A stretch of 64,000 bases of DNA from Lytechinus pictus (GCF_037042905.1 NW_026974140.1:15426001-15490000), one strand, 5' to 3'; numbered from the stretch's first letter, positions 15,401 through 26,063 are shown. Notes: generated from the sequence alone by a model not told the origin. Translations and numbers: made by a program.

Positions 15401-15736
15401 GTCGAAAACATGAAAGAAAGTAAATTATTGCATATGAAGATTGGACAGCACAATTACTCTACAAGAAGAAAACTATACTATACTATGGCCAAATTTCTTT
15501 TCAAGAATATGAAATTGAAGCTCACAGTAACAAGCTTTTTAAAACCTTTTCTATTTACACCACTTTTACAAATGAATACTTACATAATTATTTGGCTTGC
15601 TGTCCTCCTTCTCACCACCTATCAAATTAAAAAGGAAGTCATCCATGGGTTGTGTGAAGTTGTACCTAGGTACAGCATTCACCCGAGGCTCAGACATCAC
15701 ACTACGCTGAAGCGGAGGAGCCCTGCTGGCTGCCAT
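422..15736 (-). CDS. PCM1: PCM1-like centriolar satellite scaffold, N-terminal part (14 exons, continues past left edge)
   Basis: PCM1 is the coiled-coil scaffold of centriolar satellites and supports centrosome and cilium assembly. Exons read on the minus strand are 15737-15584, 15201-15097, 14318-14169, 13820-13677, 12581-12540, 12147-11797, 8682-8368, 5022-4921, 4639-4540, 4053-3818, 3240-3108, 2692-2557, 2140-1967 and probably 476-422. Phases join to 732 codons, about a third of the human length. Identity rests on conserved blocks recalled from human PCM1: EELEHLRQQLTYSDVDD, IVARLMQIRDYVKQA, LQEHLQEQERGYLALLE, LRKQHDLLRKMLKQQEE, LRTLQNRQAALMTLQ, LQQKKRQMDELLLQLHAL and KLHDVKERLTELRDLV, in the same order as in human. 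The ATG at 15736 lies one base inside its exon, so a 5' UTR exon lies upstream. Every junction is GT-AG. The C-terminal two thirds are outside the window. Confidence 0.9.
1170..1887 (-). repeat. Interspersed repeat with internal ~165-bp tandem units (copy A)
   Basis: The element is bounded by 13-bp inverted ends (GTCTCGCCTGCAT and its complement). Inside are about three tandem units of about 163 bp, each with a gaccatggtcatgtgacct core near 1335, 1499 and 1661. The next unit breaks into a GCC-rich end near 1830. The same element occurs in the opposite orientation at 31086-32013, which confirms its boundaries. It lies in a PCM1 intron and has no coding capacity. The superfamily is unassigned. 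Confidence 0.75.
5090..5303. mobile_element. 214-bp MITE with GGGGTGTTTCAC terminal inverted repeats
   Basis: The ends GGGGTGTTTCACAAAG and its reverse complement form the terminal inverted repeats, extended by a subterminal pair built on ATTTAAGT. The interior is non-coding. It sits in the PCM1 intron between exons 8368-8682 and 4921-5022. A second copy at 42622-43254 is split by another MITE, so this one approximates the empty site. I could not settle the target duplication. Confidence 0.8.
5304..8367. other. Long PCM1 intron, no exon recognised
   Basis: Three kilobases of AT-rich intron lie between two PCM1 exons. The short open frames here have no splice-site support and no family resemblance. 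No repeat was resolved apart from the MITE at the left border. Confidence 0.5.
9043..9290. repeat. Fragment of an interspersed repeat also present near 50236
   Basis: The phrase around 9066-9130 (an accaacaaaaaagttga-like start, then a gagaaaaat core, then catcaaaatca) matches the start of the repeat at 50236-50720 in the same order. Both start just after a TTAA or TTAAA. No matching right end was found, so it is a truncated or diverged copy. Confidence 0.5.
9560..9860. other. GC- and CpG-rich patch inside a PCM1 intron
   Basis: This stretch is much richer in G, C and CpG than the surrounding intron. It contains the palindrome GGGCGAATTCGCCC, a repeated CCCCGGAAA motif and several ACTCGAGT/GAGTCG words. 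It could be an inserted element or an intragenic promoter. No coding function is recognised. Confidence 0.4.
11620..11720. repeat. Short tandem repeat based on AGCCCTGGAAA
   Basis: Four imperfect units of about 20-35 bp each carry AGCCCTGGAAA followed by an A-rich spacer, next to a (CA)n run at 11577-11590. A CpG-rich relative of the unit (GCCCCGGAAA) occurs at 9582-9612. The array starts about 75 bp below the donor of the PCM1 exon ending at 11797. Confidence 0.7.
12211..12375. repeat. Three-copy tandem repeat, 52-55 bp unit
   Basis: The unit begins CCCAGTAACATTTTA and recurs at 12211, 12263 and 12318 with almost no divergence beyond the poly-T length. It ends in a C run then an A run. The high identity suggests recent expansion. 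It lies in a PCM1 intron. Confidence 0.9.
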
Positions 15737-15737
15737 G

Positions 15738-16495
15738 CTGTTTAGGACAGAAAAAAAAATATTATCAGAGAAGAAAAAAAAAAGCACTGCAATACGGGAA
15801 AGCAAGAAAGGTTGATGTGATGGCAAACTAATGTTTTAATAGGTAAATAACCCGATGAGCTACTGTAACATGAAGAAAAGGCAGACTTCTGACACTTGAT
15901 GTCTCTAAAAACTCTCTACTGTTGAAATTGAACACTGCAATCAAAGATAGGCAAATAGATCAAAGAAACATTGTTGGAAGTAATATTTTGTGAAAAGAAC
16001 GTTCCAAGCTTAAGGTCCATAACCTGTCAGATCTCAGACAGTTAATCATAAACAAGTTTATTATGTTCCAATACAGATATATTGACCTAATCATGACATT
16101 TGTCACCTAGAGCTCTTCATGTGATCACTCATTCTGTTGTAAGGGGGCCCTAGAACTGAACGTAAGATGAACCATAAGTTGCTATTAACTTCCACACAAG
16201 TTTCAGTTAATATATAATATTGTTCTTTAATATTCTCAAAAGGGTGCCAAAATCCCATTAAAATTTGAGTAAAATATACAAATTTTTATAAGAAAAGTAC
16301 AACCCTTAACTTTTTTGCTTAAATTTGAAAAGACAATGGTGCTCAAATGTCTGCATACCCAATCACTTCAAACATCATTCAGGGTTTGGATGAGAAAAGA
16401 TGCAGTTTGCTTCCTTAATAAAATAAACAAGTATGAAATGCATGTGTCCATACGTAGGGCAATGTTTATATTCAAACCTAAAAAAATATCTTTAA
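15738..16495. other. Non-coding stretch upstream of the first PCM1 coding exon
   Basis: The acceptor at 15738-15739 shows that this is intron, so the PCM1 promoter lies further right. Nothing else is recognised before the MITE that begins at 16496. Confidence 0.5.
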
Positions 16496-16730
16496 GGCCC
16501 TGTCACATTGTACCGTGCAAGCCTTGCGGGTGATTGCCCGCAACTCGCCTGCAACAAAGTTTTGAGCATGTTCAATACTTTTCTGCATGCAATCAGACTT
16601 GCGTGCGCTTCTGCAGGCAACTGTGTGTGAAATACTGTCAATGCGGGCGACCTGTGGGCGACTTGCGGATGGCAAAAATAGTTGACTGCAAATCACACGC
16701 AAGGCTTGCACGGAACAATGTGACAAGGCC
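16496..16730. mobile_element. 235-bp MITE with GGCC ends and a TTAA-type target
   Basis: Terminal inverted repeats of about 35 bp begin GGCCCTGTCACATTGT on the left and GGCCTTGTCACATTGT on the right complement. The left flank is TTAA and the right flank is ATAA, which I read as a TTAA duplication with one substitution. TTAA targets are typical of the piggyBac and Kolobok superfamilies. It abuts the large inverted-repeat element that starts at 16735. Confidence 0.75.
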
Positions 16731-17159
16731 ATAATAGTCTGGTCTGTTAGCGAAATTATGTGGACACGGTGGACAAAAGCATGATTTTTTCTCCAGACCT
16801 TTGTTTATGTATAAGAATTAAAAATGGGGTATGCTCCAAAAAATCTGGCTGCAGGAACATAGAAAAAATGGGTGAAAATGTCAGAATTTATGAGTTTAGA
16901 TTGGTCTGATATATAGACTAGCGGTAGTGCAATACTCAATAGCAGTGCATTATTTTGCATTGGTTTAGTTCTTGAATTCAGACCCTTTTTTAACAGATGT
17001 TCTGTTTGTCCTCACATCTCAATGCACCAAATATCTGAATGCAGATGCTAAACAAGGCGAAGGGTGCCGGTGGAGGGGGTTGAACGTTGGTGTGTATGTA
17101 CATATTTTGGTCTTGGGGTAAAGATGTGCAAGATTCATTTTTTGCATGTGTTGGAAATT

Positions 17160-17680
17160 GTGTTGCCATGGTAACAGTGTATTATGGCAAAAATAAGGTA
17201 AAAATCTTGCAGTTAGAACTACTTCCTTTGTTTTCATCCGATTCTCATGAAATTTGGCACACACATTATCTTGAGATGAAGATGTCTAAAACACATTTTT
17301 GTGTGTCTTTCAGAAATCTTGTTGCCATGGTAACAACATATTATATGGTGAAAATTGGGGGGAAAATACTTACAATTCAAACTGCTTCATCAGTTTTCAA
17401 TCAATTCTCATGAAATTTGGCACACACATTGGTATTAAAGTAAACATGTACACGGCACTTTTTGTGTGTGTTTCAGAAATTGTGTTGCCATGGTAAAAAC
17501 ATATTATATGGCAAAATTTAGGTAAAAACCTTGCAATTTGAACTACTTCATCAGTTTGAACCAATTTTCATGAAATACGGCTCACACATTGGCCTTGAGG
17601 TAAAGATGTGCAAGAACCATTTTTGGGTGCATTTGTCAGAGAGTGCATTGCCATGGTAACCACATATGATAGCCAGAAAT
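17160..17680. repeat. Tandem ~125-160-bp units in the left arm of the foldback element
   Basis: Each unit holds GTTGCCATGGTAACA, then a tatggcaaaa segment, then a tcatgaaatttggcacacac segment. Units start near 17160, 17321, 17486 and 17650. The open frame across this array is a by-product of the repeat and is mirrored in the opposite arm, so I do not call it a gene. Confidence 0.8.
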
Positions 17681-17800
17681 GAAGGAAAACTAATTGTGGA
17701 TCAAACTACTTCCCCTGTTTTTAGTCAGTGCTCATAAAAGTTGGAAGAAATATTCATCTTGGGGTAAAGTTTTATATTAGATTTTAAATGTCTTCTAAAA

Positions 17801-18324
17801 CAGTGCTTCTCAACTTTTTTTTACTCGAGGACCACTTTGACTCTCATATTTTTTTTCCGAGGCCCACCTACCCAAAATTTAAGAAAACGTCCATTTTGAT
17901 GTAAAAAAAAACGTTTCATGAAAATTGAACACAAAGCTCTGAAGCACATTCGCATCAAGCTGTTTGAGAACTAATCTGCATTCGGAAATGTCCGGTAAAT
18001 GGGCGACAATTAACTACATACACAATATGCATGCACATGAGGTTTACATCAAAGTTAGATCGAAAACATCATATACATGTAGTAAAGTGTGCATGTATAT
18101 GCTTTACAACATGCACGATACCAAAAATGTGTGCTTAGATTTTGTTTGACCCAAGTAGACCGATCGGACAAAACATTTTAACATGTTCAGACAGGTATAT
18201 GTGTATACCATAGTTTTCCTCTATTTTTTTTTTCTCTCTCTCTCTCTCTTCAGCTTATCGTGGCCCACCTGCAATTGCTTCGCGGCCCACCAGTGGGCCG
18301 CGAAGCATGGGTTGAGAAGCGCTG
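17801..18324. mobile_element. 524-bp hAT-type MITE inside the foldback left arm
   Basis: The ends CAGTGCTTCTCAAC and GTTGAGAAGCGCTG are inverted repeats. The flanks TTCTAAAA and TTCTAAAC form an 8-bp target duplication with one difference, as expected for hAT elements. The termini and the ggcccacc words inside strongly recall Charlie-type hAT elements of vertebrates. The interior has no transposase. The right foldback arm lacks it, so it inserted after the foldback formed. Confidence 0.85.
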
Positions 18325-20433
18325 TTCTAAACTGCATTAAAATGTTCACGCCAGATTGTGGGGGTATTAATCACCTTCAGTAATATTTTTAGGTTTTTTA
18401 GGGGAGGGGCGGGACTGGTCCTTAAAATCTGACATCAAAATAAAGAAGGTTAAAGGCGGTGGCCATTAGGAACATAAACATGATAAACACTCTTAAAATA
18501 AGCATCCCCTCAACTGCATAAGCTGGGGGTACACTGGGTGAATGTGAAGCCGTCCGCTAACGCAGAGGAGTTCCAACACTGGCAAGCAAAACGAAATATG
18601 TACCCCTTCTACTTTCAACAGCTGATTTTCCAAACCTTATTTCCACCTCCCCAAGATGTGCACCCCTCCCCATACCACTTTTAGTTCTACCCCCCATGTT
18701 CAAACCAGTCTACGCCTTTGCCCCTCAGGGGTCTTTGCATTTTTAAAGCGAGACATTACTCCCTTTTTTTTGGGGGGGGGGGGTCTTTAGAAAATGACCT
18801 TATAAATGTAAAAGTTAAAGGATTATGACTAGGAACTTACCCCCCCCCCGAAAAAAATAGGGGGCTGATATATTTTTTGAGCAGAAAAATGCCCCCCCCC
18901 CCCTTAAAAGGTAAGAAGAGTCATTTGCACTTCCGACCATTCATTTGAAGTTTAATGCATTCTGCTTTGACAAAAAAATTGTTTACGGTACCCAATTAAT
19001 CATTGTTTATTTATATTCTCCTACTCAGTCTTTTATTCATATTTCGTTTTAACTTTATCACATCACTTTTGATTTTGAGCTTCGCCATACCATCTCCTTC
19101 TGTTTCCTCTCTCCGTTTTTTACTCTCTTCTCTCTCCAAGTACATTTTTTCTGACATATTATAAAGTGTACCTTTAATCATGCAACTAATTATAGAAATA
19201 TATACATATACAAAAATCTCTGCACTTGTTTTAGAAATTCACTCGCAAATCCATGACTCAATAACATACCATATCAAAAATATACATATGTGCACAATAA
19301 ATTTTAGCCTTCTATTTTCTTTCATTTAATTTTTTCAGTATAATTCTGTGACAGCCCCTGCTTTATACATCGTACATCTCCCATTGTCAAAAACTGCCAA
19401 TATTATGTTTCAGTAGCAAATTTGTTGGATGCAAGCTGTGACTGTCATAAAAAAATGCAAATAATTTTCCATTGGAGTAAAGACAAACATATTCACTGTA
19501 CATTGAGGAAATGATGACTTTTTATTTCTCTACATATAATTATATTCTAGTCATATCCCTTTCAGATGGTGGTAACTGCAGGAATGGGAAAACTTAGTGA
19601 TAAAACTAAAATTTTCACAGAAAATAACTAAATCCATTTTTGTCAAGCAATAGTTATTCCATTCTGAATGCTGCAACCTTGTTAATATGAATTTGATGCA
19701 CCTTTACCAAAATAAAATATCATGACAGTCATTTCTTCAATTCTTTAAACTAGACATTAAATATTGCTAATAGTATTATTCAGGACAGAATGTAGCCAAA
19801 ATGGAGTTTAAACGATTATGAAAAAAAAATGTCATGGTATTATATTTCAGTGTAGGTGTAAGCATTCAAAATGGAATAATTGTTGCTAGATAATAATAAA
19901 TCAAAATAGCAAAAAAAAAAATGTACTTAGAGAGGGAGAAAAAGAGGGGGAGAGAGGAAACAAAACAAGAAGAAGGTATATGGTAAAGCTCAAAAGTGCA
20001 AAAAGTGATGTAAGAAAGTCAGAGTAGGAACTGAAATGAACAAAGACTGAGTAGAAGATAAATAAAATATTGATTATAAATTGGGCACCGGAAACGATCT
20101 TTTATCAAAGCAGAATGTTTAGGGCTTTAGATTAATACGCTGAAGTGTAAATGATTTTTCTTCGCCCCCCTTTTTTTTTTGGGGGGGGGGTTAAGTTCCT
20201 AGTCGTATAATGATTTCCTTTTACTCTTTATGTGGCAATTTTCTAAAGCCCCCCCCAAAAAAAAAATGGAAGGGGCGCTTTTTTTAAGAGTGTTTCCGTT
20301 CCTAATGGTCATAGCCTTTAACCTTCTATATTTTTATGTTGTCAGTTTTTAAGGACCTCCTCCGCCCCCCAAAAAAAGAACCTATAAATATTATTGAAGG
20401 TGATTAATACCCTGCGCTATTATATGACGTTAA

Positions 20434-21018
20434 AGGGGAATCCAATCCAAATAAACACTTGTTTTCAGAGGAAAAGGAAAAATCAGACAAGTTTATAGGT
20501 CGAAGTTTGAACAATATCGGACAAACCATAAGAAAGTTGTGAATATATAACTTGTAAACATTGGTAATCACTATACCCATGAAGACTTCAAATTGACCGC
20601 ATAAGTGATGTCATAGTGATGTAATGCAAGGACCACTGACTCTTCCATGTACTGGTATTGGCTAAAATGTCTTTTTTCAAAAGTTTTACTTTAAATTATA
20701 TCTTTCTATCATGAGGACATAAAACAATATACTACCGGGTTTATATTACGGCCCCAATGGAATAAGGATTTAGGAGAAAACCAAAAATCCTGATAATTAA
20801 GTACAAGGCCTATGGGAAAGTTGTCCTTGCGGCCTCGCCCCTTGTCATAATTTACTTACCCAGTTGCCAATTTGAAATCTACATACTAGTAGTCTTAGGG
20901 ATCTTAATTTTAAGACAGCTATAACTTTATTTTGCTTGTCCGATTTCTATCAAACTGTCACCATTCTTATTTTTCTCTTTTTCCACACAACATCTTATGA
21001 CCAAGGCTGGATTCCCCT
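20434..21018. mobile_element. 585-bp TTAA-flanked MITE inside the foldback right arm
   Basis: Exact TTAA sits at both borders (20430-20433 and 21019-21022). The ends AGGGGAATCC and GGATTCCCCT are inverted. The interior matches the diverged copy at 29085-29655 over most of its length. The left foldback arm lacks the element, which supports a secondary insertion. The superfamily is probably piggyBac- or Kolobok-like, judged only from the TTAA. Confidence 0.8.
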
Positions 21019-22079
21019 TTAACACTGAATATGAATCTTTACCCAAAATGAATATTTGTGTCAACTTTTATGAGCATAGGCTGAAAACCGAGAAGTAGAT
21101 TGATCCACAATGAGTTTTCCCCGCATTTTTGGCTATCATATGTGGTTACCATGGCAATGCACTCTCTGACAAATGCAAAAAAAAGTTCTTGCACATCTTT
21201 ACCTCAAGGCCAATGTGTGAGCCGTATTTCATGAAAATTGGTTCAAAACTGATGAAGTAGTTTAAATTGCAAAGTTTTTACCTAAATTTTGCCATATAAT
21301 ATGTTGTTACCATGGCAACACCATTTCTGAAACACACACAAAAAGTGCCTAGTACATCTTTACTTCAATAGCAATGTGTGTGCCAAATTTCATGTGGATT
21401 GATTGAAAACTAATGAAGCAGTTTGAATTGTAAGTTTTTTTCCCTAATTTTCACCATATAATATGTTGTTACCATGGCAACAAGATTTCTGAAAGACACA
21501 CAAAAATGTGTCTTAGACATCTTCACCTCAAGACTAATGTGTGTGCCAAATTTCATGAGAATCGGATGAAAACAGAGGAAGCTAGTTCTAACTGCAAGAT
21601 TTTTACCTTATTTTGCCATAATACACTGTTACCATGGCAACACAATTTCCAACACATGCAAAATATGTATCTTGCACATCTTTACCCCAAGACCAAAATA
21701 TGTACATACACACCAACGTTCAACCCCCTCCACCGTCACCCTTCGGCTTGTTTAGCATCTGCATTCAGATATTTGGTGCATTGAGATGTGAGGACAAACA
21801 GAACATCTGTTAAAAAAGGGTCTGAATTCAAGAACTAAACCAATGCAAAATAATGCACTGCTATTGAGTATTGCACTACCGCTAGTCTATATATCAGACC
21901 AATCTAAACTCATAAATTCTGACATTTTCACCCATTTTTTTCTATGTTCCTGCAGCCAGATTTTTTGGAGCATACCCCATTTTTAATTCTTATACATAAA
22001 CAAAGGTCTGGAGAAAAAATCATGCTTTTGTCCACCGTGTCCTCAAGTAGGGTATTTTTGACGCTAACAGACCGGACTA

Positions 22080-23344
22080 TAACAATCTGACATCACCAAC
22101 ATGAAAAGCAACCTAAAATTTTCCTACAACATAAATTTCTTTAGGAAAGGATCAGTATTTATGAAAATATTGACAAAAAGAAGGAATTTTTATTTTCAAA
22201 CTTTAAAGTTTAGTTTTAGCTCTCTGTGTGGTCACCCTAGGCTATAAGTATTGATCTAATCCTAATAATAATAATTCACAATTAGTCTACTTAGGGTCTA
22301 GATCTATGCCGTAACCGTATACGGATATAACATAAGCAGGTGCCATTATCCTCTTGGCTTTTGGATTTGTAAATTGTAGTTCTTAATTAATGTCATATTG
22401 TGTTCAGAATGTTTAAGTCGAATTGTATTCCCAATTAGGTCTAGATCTAGAGTCTATTACCAGGATACTTGAATTTACTCACATGATTCTCGACCCGTTA
22501 TATTTAAGTTGTATGGCAGTGAGTCCATACTTCGCAGACGGTCATTATCTCAAAAACTAGCCAATATCCTTAAAATATCTGACATCGTCAACGTGAAAAG
22601 AGACCTAAAATTACCCTTTAGTGTAAGTTTCTTCAGGATGAGTTCAGTATTCATGAAAATATTGACAAAAGATCGGCAAATTTTTCACTGTTAGCGCCCG
22701 TTCCGAAGAAATCTGATATTCTCAACAAGCATCACGATATCATCATTTTGCAAGCAGATATCATCAAAAATGCGAGTTCAATGTGGTACTGACCGATTCT
22801 GTAGCATATTGTCGTCAATCTGATTTTATATCTCACTTTTTGAGCTTGGGTTTTTGTTTAAATATCCACAAAACCTTTGGTCCACGAAGTTAGGTCACAG
22901 TTTTTCAGAACGATTTTCTAGCACAGCGTGCATTCGTCGATCAGAATAGAATTTTGAGATTGCGATACCGGCGAAACCCCTGAAGGTTTGACCTACTTCA
23001 CATTTTCGTCAATGATTTTATAGTTTACAATCTTGCCGTCAATGTGGTAACTATTTCTTGAATTGGGTTTGCATAAATTGTGAATATTTTTTTGTAAACA
23101 AATTTAAGCCTGAAGAATATTTTGAAAAGTTCGCGAAGTTTGGACACCCCATCATATTCGCCAATGATCTCTATATTTGAATGCATAATTAATTTTCGTA
23201 ATGGCGTTTTGTTTCTTTGTTTTACTGAGATATCTTGTATGATGGTGGGCCCCAAGTCTGCGCACCTAACAATTTGAGTTAAGATTTAACATGAATTTCT
23301 TCTTATTTCACAAAATCTTTTGGTTAATAGTGTTCCTTGTATTA
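22080..23344. other. Intergenic stretch, no gene recognised
   Basis: This is AT-rich DNA between two transposons. Short open frames lack splice sites and family resemblance. A segment near 22084-22170 resembles 22567-22680 (catc, then caacatgaaaa or caacgtgaaaa, then cctaaaat), which suggests an old internal duplication. Confidence 0.4.
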
Positions 23345-23348
23345 TTAA

Positions 23349-23931
23349 AGGAGAATGAAACTCTTGGAGCAAGTTAGCTTTTGTGAAAGCAGAAAAATCA
23401 AAGAATAAGATCAACAAAACTTTGAGTAAAATAGGACTAGCAATAAAAGAGTTATGAGCATTTGAATGTCGAGATCACTAATGCTATGGAGATCCTCCCA
23501 TTGGCAATGCGACCAAGATCTGTGATGTCACACACGTACAACTCTCCCATTTGGACACTGAAAATATACCCCAAAACATCTCTTTTTGCTCATTCTAATC
23601 ATATGACAAACGATTCATCAATGATATAATGTTGTGAAACCTCTGTACTTGTCATCTCATACAGAGAACACCTCACCTTGTGATAGACTCTATAAAAGTG
23701 AGAATATAAGTGAAATAAGTACTAAAGTAATGAGGGAGTTGTACGTGTGTGATATCACGGATCTTGGTCGCATTGCCGATGGGAGGATCTACATGGCACT
23801 AGTGATCTCAATATTCAAATGCTCATAACTTTCTTATTATTCATTTAATCTTCCTCAAACTTTCAACAATATGTTTCTTTGATTTTTCTCTTTGATATGG
23901 ATTCAGCTGGTTTCAAGGGTTTCATTCTCCT
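23349..23931. mobile_element. 583-bp TTAA-flanked MITE with long inverted halves
   Basis: TTAA lies at 23345-23348 and 23932-23935. The ends AGGAGAATGAAAC and GTTTCATTCTCCT are inverted. Pairing continues inside: gatcctcccattggcaatgc near 23490 pairs with gcattgccgatgggaggatc near 23772, and gagcatttgaat near 23456 pairs with attcaaatgctc near 23813. No coding frame is present. Its length and target match the element at 20434-21018, but the sequence is a different family. Confidence 0.85.
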
Positions 23932-24392
23932 TTAAGAGTAAGTGTACCAAATTTCTCATTAAAAAATGAAAGAAAATATAAGATTTTCTTGAAAAAACCT
24001 TTGGGCAGTCATTTTCAGATTGAAAAAAAAATGGTACCCCATGTCTGCGCACTCATTCACTTTGCACACGATTCAGGGATTTTGATGACAAAGCCAAAGG
24101 CTGCATTTTGAGGCCGTCACATGAAATGCCCTGAATTCATTATTTTTCCACCATTTGAGTCAGATTTTTTTATGAATACCAGTCTATGTATTGCATGTGT
24201 AAAGTTCGTGCTCGTTGCGTATCTTCTTTTACTAGAAAAGTAGAATCGCGCAGATACGCGGGTGCGCAGACTTGGGAGACCGCGCAGACATAAGGGAACT
24301 GACCATACACTTAATGACTTAGTCTAGGGATCTATTAATTCTTCTTTCTTAGCGCTTTGAGATCTAAAGCGCAATATAAATTTGGTATATTA

Positions 24393-24878
24393 CAGTAGAG
24401 GCGCACGGCCAAAAATGGAGACTGTCTCCGATGTGGGAGATTATCTCCAATATCAGAGACTTTTGTAAAGAATTTGGGTAGGCCCCTATCCAATTTCAGA
24501 GACAGTCTCCAGTTTTGGAGACCAATTTCCTTTGACGCTTTGTTTACATTTGCTGCAAAAGGAGACCTTGGCAGCAAATAAAAATGTGATGAGCAGATTC
24601 CTCATAAAAAATTACCACTTTTCACCATCTACTTAAAAATTTCACCGTCTACTTTTGTTTTGATAGGGATTTTTGGGCACGATTTTTGTTGTCGATCACA
24701 CACAAAACAAATGGGCTTCTGACCTCGGTGAGACAAAATTTTGGGTGGAAAAAATCCTGCTTTTGTTGGTGTTTCTTTTGTCCTTTTGCAAATTAAGCAA
24801 GTCTCCAAAAGAGTCCAATATGGGAGATTGTCTCCCATACTGGAGAGAGTCTCCCATATTGGCCGTGCGCCTCTACTG
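24393..24878. mobile_element. 486-bp Tc1/mariner-type MITE
   Basis: The inverted ends CAGTAGAGGCGCACGGCCAA are exact for about 20 bp and are flanked by TA on both sides. CAGT termini plus a TA target are the hallmark of the Tc1/mariner superfamily. Subterminal regions carry repeated GGAGACTGTCTCC-like and TGGGAGA words. No transposase is visible. Confidence 0.85.
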
Positions 24879-24904
24879 TATTATTATGAAAATCTTAATT
24901 ATTT

Positions 24905-25120
24905 TGGCCTGAACTCAGGAGGCTCAGCGCGGGTCCGGTGGTCCAGGTACGGGGAGGCGCGTCTCATTCAAGTGCCGCCGGGCCACTTGCTTGAGAGACA
25001 CAGTCACCGCACTGCTGTGTCCTTGCTGCAGTGCCAGTGGTCCAGCAGTTCGCAGGCGCGAGCCTTGGACACAAGTTGCAATGCAATGCTGCACGATTTC
25101 TTCTGGGAACTGAACCAAAT
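24905..25120. other. GC-rich intergenic patch
   Basis: This stretch is richer in GC and CpG than its surroundings. Open frames run through it on both strands, but no protein family is recognisable and no splice sites fit. It may be a regulatory or 5' UTR region, or a repeat remnant. Confidence 0.3.
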
Positions 25121-26063
25121 CTGACATTTATATGAAAGGAAAACTTGAGATAATTGACCTCAATTAAATGAGAAAAATCATGATATGGGTTTAAAACACA
25201 TTTCATATGCCAAACAACACTAAAAATCGTAAAACATAATGACATGTTTGACCTTTCACGTTCACAATTTTTCAACAAGATGGCGCTATCACCGCTTGCA
25301 AACACCATGACAACCATCCACTTAAATTTCATGTTTTGTAAAATATCAGCCGTAACGAAATTAATGAGCTGCAAAAATCAAAAGCCGAATATACCTTCTC
25401 GACAACCGAAGGTGTTTCTAAGCTGGGAACACCTCTATTGTCGTCTCATGAGCTGCAAAGTAAAGCTTTACTACGGGCACTCTCACTGAGAAACGCACAG
25501 TCCGATCCAGGCTGCCATTTTGTATTCATTGCAGGGGAAAAATCGAAAACCCAAATATTGCGCATGCACTATTCAATATCAATTCGCCTATCAATTTTTA
25601 TGAAAATTTGAGCTTTCAGAAATATGGAGCAAAAACCCTTACAAGATTAATTGTAATGTACAATTGACAACTCTTTAGAAGATTACCTTACTTTGCCATC
25701 TATTTCAAACATGTATTTCATTAAAACCGTTACAAACAGAGAGCTACATGAAAAGGACTTAACATCATTTATCAATATAAGTGATGAGGCACACTGGCGC
25801 GCGTCTCGCTTCTAGATCTAATTGGCTAATCATATGGAGCTGAAACTATTTTCTTGCAGGTAATCCGTAAAAGTACTTCCGGGTATATCTAGACGTTCAT
25901 GTGAATTGTGATGGGATGTAACCCGGGGGCCGTAACTTCTGGTAAGATTTTTTTTTTCTACTGTTGAGTCACTTGAATGAGTAACATGAGCTGAATAATT
26001 GTAATATTGCCGAAAGCTGTATGTACTGAATGTTATCATGTTATGTATTCAAGTCAACTTACC

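Larger units (their letters stand above)
16735..22079. mobile_element. 5.3-kb foldback-type element with long inverted arms
   Basis: The two ends are inverted copies, beginning TAGTCTGGTCTGTTAGCG on the left and TAGTCCGGTCTGTTAGCG on the right complement. Pairing then continues inwards through about 16755-17770 against 21040-22060, and more loosely through 18360-19150 against 19920-20400. Candidate flanking TAA trinucleotides on both sides would be a 3-bp target duplication of the PIF/Harbinger kind. The arms contain tandem ~125-bp units around GCCATGGTAACA. No transposase frame is visible. Its plan resembles the long-inverted-repeat foldback transposons described from sea urchins. The left arm carries a hAT MITE and the right arm a TTAA MITE. 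Confidence 0.75.

Noticed and set aside
17087..17413. 108-codon plus-strand open frame
   Set aside because: It runs through the tandem units of the foldback arm and an equivalent frame appears in the opposite arm; there are no splice sites or family.
24964..25374. 136-codon minus-strand open frame
   Set aside because: It has no recognisable domain, no supported splice sites and unconvincing composition; it may only reflect a GC-rich patch.
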